The notes beneath the pieces were generated by a model, which saw only the letters and a program-made list of their open reading frames with translations, was not told the DNA's origin and searched no databases. Position numbers and translations under genes: made by a program. A stretch of DNA of 64,000 nucleotides, from contig JACDQD010000003.1 in NCBI GenBank assembly GCA_019843655.1, forward strand, positions 1-64,000, read 5' to 3'. This DNA is from Lethocerus indicus. Its lineage: Eukaryota > Arthropoda > Insecta > Hemiptera > Belostomatidae. Each line of letters starts with the position of its first letter. The stretch's first letter is position 1. This document shows positions 16,168-25,018 of the stretch, piece by piece.

Positions 16168-18023
16168 ACAACCGAGAATATATACAGAATACATCGAATC
16201 GATCTAAGCTTTTTTTTTATTTCAATCGTAAAAGTTTATAAGGAAAGCCACAGAGTGAATACTTTTTTCTTTTTAAAATTATATTAACGAGATTAGTAGA
16301 AGCGGTTGTTGGGGGGGGGGGTTACAAAAAAGAAAGAAAAAACGTGCAGGAACAAATCTACAATTAGATACAAAATCAAATTACAAACAGTGTTTATCGA
16401 TCCTCGGTAAATGGAGAGAGGACGTGTTTTTAGAATTTTTTTTTTCCCGTCTGGGAATTTTTTTAAAAAAAAAAGCTGATATTGTGCGTACTAAATTTTA
16501 TTTTTTTCGTTCAAATTCTAGCTGATTCTCTTATCGTATCCCAACTTATAGACTACGAGTTTATGTATATATATATATATTTTTTTTTTTACCAATTTTT
16601 CTATATTAGTAGAGCGGTTGAAATGCAATTTGACTAATTTAGCGATAGTTTTATTTCCAGTACCTATTTTTAGTGGAAACGGCCTACGACCTCGGAGCAC
16701 CAACTCGCGACTGACGTACTGCAAAAATACAAAAAAAAGGGAAACACAATCAGTGTCACCTTTTCATTTATTCCATTATATCAATCTATATTATATACTT
16801 TAAAACTGAGATGCCAACGTTTATTAATTTATATCAAATTTAAAAAAATTAAAACTGAATTTTAATAACAAAATATTAATGAATCGAGAGTCAAAAATTA
16901 TTTCGCATCTAGTATTTATTGTTCTACTAAATAAGTTGGCATCGAGTTATATATTAAATAAATATATATTATAATATATTGAAAACAAATAAATAAAAGG
17001 AACAGTAGTGAAACATGCATTAAACTTATCGATATATAATAAAAAAAAAAAAAAACATTTTCCACAAAAATTCTGGATATATTCTAAACGAAATAAAACG
17101 AAAGGTATAATGAAGGAGTTTTAAACGGTGACCAAAAAAAAAAAAAAAAGAAAAAAATACCATACAAGAGGAAAAATAATATACAATAATCTGTATATAA
17201 TAACTCTCTCTATAAATATATATATATAAAAAATACATAAAACACGGTTTTGTTTATTATAGAAAAAAAAAAGAGTAAAATGTCTTGTGTTTTTTGTGTG
17301 ATGGAGATATATAATAATATATATATATAAAATCGAGTCTAAAAATCCTTCACTATACAAAATATTAAAAAAACCATGCTGCGAGGATTTAAAAAAAAAA
17401 ATGAAAAACATATTAGTATTTTCAACCTGAAAAAAAGAGAGACAAAAAGGCGGTTAATAATTGTAACACACATACAATATTAATATTATTATTACTACTC
17501 TATCGGTAAGTGTTAGGTGTTAAACGGCGGTATTTTCGTATAATTTCAATCAATTAGTAATTACTACTTTTGTGTCTCGGGGCGAAAAACTGGACGGATG
17601 TAAAAATTACGCATGTACGTGTATTATACATACATGTATACGTAAAATGTAACTAGTAGCGAGGCTGTGTTATTTGTAAAAGTGGAACGATGTATAACGA
17701 CGGTGAATAAAGAGGCGATTTGTTAAATTTATTAGGCGGTAAATAGAAAAAAGTGTCCATGTATTTCGACCGACGGAACTGTCTCGATGAATTATTAAAA
17801 AAAAAAAAATAAAAATATATATACAGAAGTATAAAACAATAATCGTTAAAAAAATGTGACTCTTTCGTGTTTATTCGATTGCCATGCAAAAGCATGTAGG
17901 AGAAGAATAATGGAAAAAAAACGTAAAAATTCCATTCTTTTTAGCCGTAAATTTGTAAACTGATTGCACGAGGTCGATCGCCCGAATTTGTTATTTCGAT
18001 AGCGCAGAATTGAGTGTTAAAAA
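14381..18023. other. AT-rich interval, probably tropomodulin intron or 3' UTR
   Basis: If the 12.9-kb exon is used, this is intron. It has (TA)n at 14983-15030, 15823-15838 and 16134-16164, long A/T homopolymers, and G-runs near 16311. A four-fold ACTGTT/TACTGT run is at 15344-15366. No exon recognised on either strand. Confidence 0.5.
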
Positions 18024-18185
18024 ATGGTATTGGACCAGTCGGAAATTGAAGCGCGCGTAAAAAAACCGATCGGATTGTTGTCGTCTCCGTCCGACGGAAT
18101 GATTTACAGTGGCCAAAAAAGTGCGACCGGCACACACAAAGCGCAGCCGAAGGCGAAACCGGTGGTCGGCGAGGCGGAAATCTGA
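18024..18185 (+). CDS. Small plus-strand ORF, 53 aa, unknown
   Basis: ATG at 18024 has a good Kozak context (AAAAATGG) and directly follows an in-frame TAA. The frame encodes MVLDQSEIEARVKKPIGLLS and ends KPVVGEAEI before TGA at 18183. The hydrophilic peptide and GC-leaning third positions stand out from the AT-rich surroundings. An ATG-AAA-CTG-TTT-GCG with a GTAAGA donor follows at 18194-18208 (MKLFA...), which could be a first coding exon with this frame as a uORF. No family recognised. It may be chance. Confidence 0.25.
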   Translation: MVLDQSEIEARVKKPIGLLSSPSDGMIYSGQKSATGTHKAQPKAKPVVGEAEI

Positions 18186-18209
18186 TGCGACATGAAACTG
18201 TTTGCGGTA

Positions 18210-19512
18210 AGAGTTACCTTTTTTAAATCGAAAAATGTAACCGACATCTTTTACGAACCGGCGTTATAAATTTCAGCAAAACTTGGGCGACTCGGAAAAT
18301 TTTTTAATTTTTCAGTTCCGACGACCGTTTTGATAATAAAAAAAATTCGGAAAAGTAAGCAGGGAAGAATGTAATAATATTACCATAAATGTCCGTTGTT
18401 TTTGATTTTCCCTCGTCGGAGAACTGAGCACATTCCCGGCTTTGAATGCCTCTACTTAAAAATAATTAATCGGTGAAAAATAGTTAATAAACCTCGGGCA
18501 ATCAGCGACAGTAAATGTTATTATTAGAGAGCCATAGATATATAGCGGTTAATTTAGCCGTTTGAGTTGAAAAAAATTGACTGAGTCTACAGATATTATT
18601 AACCCTTTGTACCTTTTGACAGAAAAAAAAAAAAAGTTTTTTTTTTTTCGTCGCTGTTTTAATCGACGTCGAAGGGGCCCCCTACTCGATCAATTTTTTC
18701 TGTCGGTGAGGATTGTTAAAGAACCTGAACTGGAGTCTCAGCGAAAGGTCCTTTCGTACTAAGCGGAAATAGAAAACAGAATCAAATTTTTTGCAAAACG
18801 ATCATGGCCCCCCACCCCCACCGATATATTCAGTTTTAATTTCGTTAGCGGCGTCCAGTTGTATATCTCTTAATCGGCGGATCGTACTTATTAGAAGTAA
18901 TTTAGAAAATGCTCTATGCGCGATTAGTTTGATGCGTGTGTGGCGTCGTGTATGTGTTGCATAAACGTGTGGTGTAACAAAACAATGTATTGATAGAATA
19001 TCGGCGATACATTATTGAGCGTCACGGGGAATGTATGCGCAGTCACGAAATCGGCGGAGAAGGCGCTACGGTTTTCGTTCGAAATTCGAATACAACGCAT
19101 AATTTAAATATTATAGCGTTATTAAAAAAACCAACTGTCCTGTGCTTTCTAAAAAATGAAAAACGACAAAGGAAAATACTCTCTAAAAAACACCAAGCCA
19201 CAAGTGCCGATATAACCAGTGAAAAATCAAAATTTTCAAGGGTTTAAATTATCAAAATTCAATCGGAATGCGAATAGTTCTTCGCCCCCGGCACTGTGCC
19301 GTTAACGCACCGATAATTCGGGAATTGTTATGGAACAAAAAAAAAAAAAAAAAGTGCGAATATTTGTCGTTTTTGCAGTTGTATATTCGCACGCACATAT
19401 ACACGCAGACGGGAGGGTGGCGGGGCGAGAATACGGGGGAAGAACAAATAGATAAATACGAGAACAAAAAGAAAAAAAAAAACACTGTCCGGGACGAACA
19501 GACCCGAGAAAG
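18210..19512. other. AT-rich interval without recognised genes
   Basis: Poly(A/T) tracts, TA-rich patches and short open frames only. A 16-base match to a conserved large-subunit rRNA motif at 18747-18762 (minus) is discussed in the findings. Confidence 0.5.
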
Positions 19513-19513
19513 A

Positions 19514-19515
19514 GG

Positions 19516-19560
<45 letters not shown>
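19514..19560. repeat. (GA)n microsatellite
   Basis: About 45 bp of GA just downstream of the 19.6-kb tropomodulin exon on the minus strand. Confidence 0.95.
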
Positions 19561-19563
<3 letters not shown>

Positions 19564-19582
19564 AGGAGCTCTATAGATGTTC

Positions 19583-19683
19583 CTAGCGGGCGTTCTGAAC
19601 GGTGATGGACCGGTTGCCGCGCGGTCCGCTGCCCAGTTTCACGTTGAACGTCGCGTCAGCATTCACAATTTTCAGACGGAACT
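19583..19683 (-). CDS. tmod: Candidate tropomodulin terminal exon, middle version
   Basis: On the minus strand a strong acceptor (TTTCTGTTTCTATCAG) precedes AGTTCCGTCTG. Joined in phase 1 to the exon ending at 22675 it reads K-FRLKIVNADATFNVKLGSGP and then RGNRSITVQNAR with TAG at 19583-19585. Predicted total 380 aa. It is GC-richer than its flanks and has no stop before the end. I do not recognise this tail from vertebrate tropomodulins, so alternative use is inferred from splice site and phase only. Confidence 0.5.
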
Positions 19684-19854
19684 CTGATAGAAACAGAAAG
19701 AAGAGAAAAAAACGGAAAAGCGAAACGTTTCTCCAGTCGAACTGTTTTACAAATCGTCAAATCATTAAAAAGCGGCTATCATTATATTGTTGGAATATCG
19801 AAATTGTTTTCAATAGTTGAGCGGCGGTTCTTGGCGAGAAAAATTTTCTTGTCA

Positions 19855-20345
19855 GCGCGAATTTCAATTTGCCACTCGATTCTTGCAGTAAAGTTGGCGA
19901 GCGTATTGAAAAAAGAAAAAACCGTTCGACAGCCGATAGGTTTCACGGTCGAAATACAAATGAAGGCGTTAGACAACGATAGAACAACGTGTTTTGCTAA
20001 TTTAAAAAATAGTGAAAGTTCGCGGCGCGGTCAGGCGGAATAGTGTCGTTTAATTTCGTCAACCGTTGAGAGTGATTGAAAAAATTCGGGCAGACCCGGA
20101 TCGACTGTGGCGACGCCTAAAAAAAAAAACCGTCAAAAAGCGAACCGTTCAAATGTCAATATCGAAGCGATGTCTGTCAACATCACCGAAGTGGATGCGG
20201 ATTTTTCGAACTAAATCATTTTTAGCGATGAAGCGCATTTTCACCTCGACTGCGATGATTGAACTGATCCGTAACTGTCGGCCGTCAACGGTTTTTTTTT
20301 TTAAAAGTACGGTCGTCAACTTTACTGCAGGAACGGTTGGCAAAT
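19855..20345. mobile_element. Inverted-repeat pair, possible MITE of about 490 bp
   Basis: Plus-strand TTCTTGCAGTAAAGTTGGCG with AAAACCGTTCGACAGCCGA (about 19880-19935) matches the minus strand of about 20265-20335 (TTCCTGCAGTAAAGTTGACG, AAACCGTTGACGGCCGACAG). Similarity extends about 100 bases each way with indels. The two arms read as related peptides on opposite strands (AVKLASVLKKEKTV and AVKLTTVLLKKKTV). Either a diverged transposon with long terminal inverted repeats or an inverted duplication. Confidence 0.5.
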
Positions 20346-20630
20346 TCCTTTACAAACTCCTTTACAAGAGACATGACTTATGCCGGATCGTGTAACTATT
20401 AAAAATTGGAGCGCAATATTCTATCGTACGAAAACTGTCAAGAACCACCGGGTTTTTTAAATATAAATATTTTCATTTTAAAATATAAAATAAACGATTA
20501 CATCTAGTACTTAAGAAACAGGAATGAAATTGAAAAAAAAGGTTTGAATACGAATATCAATATCCATCAAATTTCATAATTAAATGCACGATCCAATAAG
20601 TTCTAATCTATTGGGACAACAGTATAAAAT

Positions 20631-20950
20631 TGGGTCGACAACTAAGTAATTGCGGAAATCATCGACAAGTGGCGTACGTCAATATCGTTGCGCGGATGAG
20701 CCGTAGACGGTTTCGAATGCGCGTATAAGATACATTCGGCTTCTCTGCAATGTCCCGGTGTCGAACTAGGGTGATCCGAAGCGATAATCGCCTTTATTCG
20801 GGGTCATCATCGACCTCCACGGAAGTCCTCGGTGCTGCGCTCGCCGTCTTTTAATGAAAAATCCCCGACCGAATTTCGCGAATCGGTACGCGACACTGGC
20901 CGTTCATTCAAGGCTTCATCACGGCGTACGACTTTAACAACTGCGAAAAA
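20631..20950 (+). mobile_element. Mariner family 2 fragment, left end and interior
   Basis: Starts GGGTCGACAACTAAGTAATTGCGG and continues with GACAAGTGGCGT. The interior (TTATTCGGGGTCATCATCGACCTCC, GAAGTCCTCGG, AAAATCCCCGACCG) matches 45.23-45.35 kb and the complete element at 52.39 kb. No right terminus is visible. Confidence 0.6.
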
Positions 20951-21396
20951 AAAAAAAAGCGAAAGCGGCGTAAGCGATTCTCCGCCGGACGAGCGGTAGA
21001 TGCGTAGATGGTGGCCTTAAAAAATATGTACAACGCGCCATTTGTCGCGGTGAATTCTTAGCTGTCGACCGATATATATATACTTGTATATAGCCCGTAT
21101 CGGCTATGTCGAGAAACACATTGATGGACAACATACAGCGGGTATCGCCTAGCTTTAAAAAACAAAAAAAATAGTTTGTTTATAGGGGGTTTGGGGCAGA
21201 AAATGCACAATCCAAAATGCGAGTTAATCACAGGTGACGGGGGGGTGGGGGAATAATTGCTTTTCTAACTGCCTATCGGACAGTGTGGCTTGCCTGTTAC
21301 CTCTGATTCTGGACGGACTGTCAACACTGAATTTAAAATTATAATTAAACTCTAAGACATACAGGCGGCAGGGGAAAAATCAGAGTTTGTCCTCGG
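20951..21396. other. Interval with no recognised feature
   Basis: Contains a short TA run (21073-21082) and a G-run (21240-21247). Intronic or downstream sequence relative to tropomodulin. Nothing else seen. Confidence 0.5.
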
Positions 21397-21410
21397 TTGG
21401 CTAGGCGGCT

Positions 21411-21997
21411 TCATACTGGTCGGATGTTCAACGGGCGCCGCGTTCTCGGTCTCCGCCCGGTTCGACAGCCGTCTCGGTCTTCTCCGGCCGACACAACAAC
21501 GTTTCCATCGTTCGAATTAGATTCTCTCAGATCGTACGATTTACAGCGTTCAGCGTCTTTCGGCCCGTCCAATTTTCCGCGTTCCACCTCTTTCGGCTCC
21601 GATTCCTTCGCCCCTCTGGCTCCGTCCAGTTTTCCGCGTTCCACCTCTTTCGGCTCCGATTCCTTCGCCCCTCTGGCTCCGTCCAGTTTTCCGCGTTCCA
21701 CCTCTTTCGGCTCCGATTCCTTCGCCCCTCTGGCTCCGTCCAGTTTTCCGATGTCGGCGGTATCCTCCGTACGCTCGACTTTTCCGACACCTTCCTCCCC
21801 ATTCTTCCGGGCCCAAGTCATCACCGATTCGGTTACCCTCTTTCTCAGCGTCTTCAACGCGGCGGCGGTTTTAGCGTCCTGGGCTCCTCGGCGCCCGGCG
21901 CCGCCCGCCGATATTCGCTATCGGCTTCGGTCTTCGGCGGCCGCCCGCTTTTCGCGGCTTGTGAGCTCCCTCTGCCTAACAACTTTCTCATGATGTA
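21411..21997 (-). CDS. tmod: Candidate tropomodulin terminal exon, proximal version, with long open extension
   Basis: On the minus strand CCGTAATAG is a possible acceptor before TACATCATGAG. Joined in phase 1 to the exon ending at 22675 it reads I-HHEKVVRQRELTSREKRAA and ends AEDRSR at TAG (21918-21920), 373 aa in total; 'VVRQREL' resembles the vertebrate 'LVRKRRL' tail. The same frame then stays open for 169 further codons to 21411: a basic segment (AAALKTLRKRVTESVMTWAR), then three 19-aa units KLDGARGAKESEPKEVERG. A different acceptor (GTTGTTAG) would put another frame in use (RGSSQAAKSGRPPKTEADSE...). The plus strand is also open from 21397 to 21993. The block is much GC-richer than its surroundings, so it is probably coding in some frame, but which one is uncertain. 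Confidence 0.4.
21571..21750. repeat. 57-bp in-frame minisatellite, three copies plus a partial
   Basis: Units start at 21571, 21628, 21685 and (partial) 21742, nearly identical. As 57 is 19 codons, the array keeps frame on both strands. On the minus strand it encodes KLDGARGAKESEPKEVERG. Confidence 0.9.
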
Positions 21998-22674
21998 CTA
22001 TTACGGAATTAAAATATATGCGCGATATTAAAAAAAAAAAATAAAAACAAAAAAGGGTTAAAATAAGGATGTCCAAATTAAAAAAAAAAACTGAAAAAGA
22101 AAAATTAACTTCCTTATGACTCCGATGTAAAGTCCGAAAAATTGTCCTCCGAAGGCACTGCGAAGACTGACCTATATATGAAAATCCAGGCGGGCCTTTT
22201 TCAATTTTATTGATTAATAACCGCCACCGTAATTAACAAAATTGGCAACTTCGTTCTTTCGCCCTTCCGTCGTCCGCTTTCGTTAGCCGGACAGAAAATT
22301 TTATAGAAAAACTTTTCGGCCGTTAATCGCCGTCATATTTTTTTTACGGCGATAAAACGGGGGTTTTATCGATTTCGATATCTGTAGCCGAAATTATTTC
22401 GTACGATCGTACTCTGTTTCGTATACAGAGAGCTGAAAAGAAAATAATTATCGGACAGCCTAGAAAATATTCGAATACGTGTACGAAACTAAAATAAATA
22501 TTGAGCTTTCCTTTCTTATATTAGAATGTGTCGCGTACACACAGCGAATGGAGAACTGTAAATATATTATTAGAAAAAAAATAAAGTATAGACAGATCTA
22601 AACTATAAGAGAGTATAGTATAGTATATATATATATATATTTTGATACGATAAATGAAAGTGAGGAGGACTCAC
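21998..22674. other. Tropomodulin intron
   Basis: AT-rich, with a short TA run at 22624-22640 next to the splice donor. No other feature seen. Confidence 0.6.
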
Positions 22675-22822
22675 TCCTGTCGATGTTGCGCTGTAAGTGG
22701 GTGGCGACTCTTTGCCGGGCGTCGTTGTACTCGAGGTGAAGGCCCAATCTCAACAGGGTCGGGTTCTGTTCAACCATCTGGGTTATCTCCATTTCCATTT
22801 TATTGCCCAGAACTTGACTCCT
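22675..22822 (-). CDS. tmod: tmod coding exon 7
   Basis: Encodes [49 protein letters not shown], matching the last leucine-rich repeat and the helix that caps it. Donor GTGAGT, phase 1; the terminal exon is one of three candidates downstream. Confidence 0.93.
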
Positions 22823-24961
22823 CTGTCAAAATACAGAATTTCGCTATCAATACATCAGTTTCGGCGGCCAATTTCATCTTCCGGTTTATAGACGCAGCCA
22901 GCCCGATCGTAGAAAAAGCGTTCGAAATAGAATCTGCTCGACGGAACCGAAATTATAAGTATATATATATCTTTAATGAAATATTTACGTAAAAGAACTT
23001 TAAACAATTTCGTAACAAAGATAGAAAGCTGGATAGATTGGCGACGGCCAAACCTCCGGGCGTTTATAAAACGGGCCGAACGCGCTGAGGCTCCAAAAAT
23101 CGAAAGGAATCTACTCGAGAAATGTTTACAATATGTACGTAATAATTATCGTAAAATAATTTATAACGCCGCAGGAAATAACTATCGAGGAACGAGAATC
23201 GATTACAAACCTGATTCGACGCTCTGAATTCTTCAACGGTCTTCTGAACGAGCAACGATTTAACCAGTCTCAGAACGACCTGAGGACTCAGGAAATTGGT
23301 TTCGACACTGCGCAGACGTAAAATACGATTAGAAATTATTTCGAAATAAAAATTAACATTTACGTTACAAACGGCTATAGTCGCTTTCTCTCAGCGAATC
23401 AGCGCCCTTCTGGCGCTTAACGGTCGTTAATTTGTTTTTTTTTTCTACGCGATACGCTGAATACACTTGTTGTGCCGATTGTTTTTCATTTTTCGAATAC
23501 AATTATTCAAAAAAATGTTGTCGTTATCGCGGACAAATATAATCTGTGACGATACATAGGTAAAATTCAAAACTCGTACCGCGCGCGATAGACGCCAATT
23601 GTCGAGTAGCTCGGAATCGTAAACCGCAAATAGTGACGTATTACCCGTACATCGATTTACGGTAATTTTTTTTGGAGTGCACAGAATTCGGTTCCAAAAG
23701 TTTTTGATTTTGACGAAAATCTATCAGGAGTCAAATCAAATATTAACTAACAATATATCGTCAATATTAGAAGTTTTTTAACTTTTCTTTTGCGAAAATT
23801 TACTCCAACATAATGTGAGAGAAACCAATAATTATTATACCACGTAAACTACACGCAGTAATAACTCGCGATTAATGTCTTGTATATTATTAATTAATTC
23901 GATTAATACCGAAATGTATATTGATTTTGTTGCCGGGTCGATGTTAATGTCGGGAATTAAAAAAAAAATTATCAATACCGGCGAATACTGGTCAAGAGTG
24001 GAAAGTATTACGAGAATAATGAAAAAAATATTACAAAACGTTGCGCTTTTTCGTGACAACAATGAGACAACAAATCAAGATCCGCTGATAAAGATTCGGA
24101 GCAACATCGACAGACTGCGTTTTACGAGCGTTTTATCCGCATAAGCATTTTAGGATCGATTTACGATCGACGAAAAGTTCGACTTACTTAAGAACACGTA
24201 GACAGTTGTTCTTTTCAATGGCTTCCGCCAGCAACAGTCCGTGGCGATCCAGTAGGCCTACGTTGGTCAGGCTCAACGTTTCCAAATGGGTGTTTTCTCG
24301 CAAAGCGTTGAACAGGTGGGAAAATTTCTCGTCGGAAATATTCTATAAGAAAAGAATCGAGTTCAATTACGACGACGTAACAACTAAAATTCAAAGTTAT
24401 TTTCCCCTTTCACGTATTGTACAATCAACGACAGTGATGGGTAGAACTGCGGAACAATGTTTTATTATTATTATTATTAAACGTTAATAAGCTTCTGTTT
24501 CAAAAGTTTGAGTCAGTGGGCCGTCGTCTTCGACCGACCGTATGCATATGCGATTGACATTGCATACACATGACCATTGAAGTAAGGGCAAAAACCGTTT
24601 CTGAAGACGGGTAAAATGCCGAAAGAACCGGAAACGAACTAGTGTCACGAGTTGTAACGAAACAAATATTGGGCGTTCCAATGAACGGTAATTACGCGGC
24701 GGGGCGGTTACCTTGATGTTGTTCCAGTTCAAATGGGTTAGTTCGTGGCTGTCCTCTTTGACCATCTGTATCGACTTGTCGACGTCGGTATCGTTGGGCG
24801 GTTCCATCGGGAACGGTTTCGGCTGCGACGCTTTCGTAATGCCGTCCCAGCCGAGACCGACCGGCTGCCCTTTGTTCAACAGCGAAGCGTGATACTGGTC
24901 CTGATTCATCATTGAGTGGAAACCGAGAATGGCTGAAAAGTTTAAAACGGCACTAATATAC

Positions 24962-25018
<57 letters not shown>

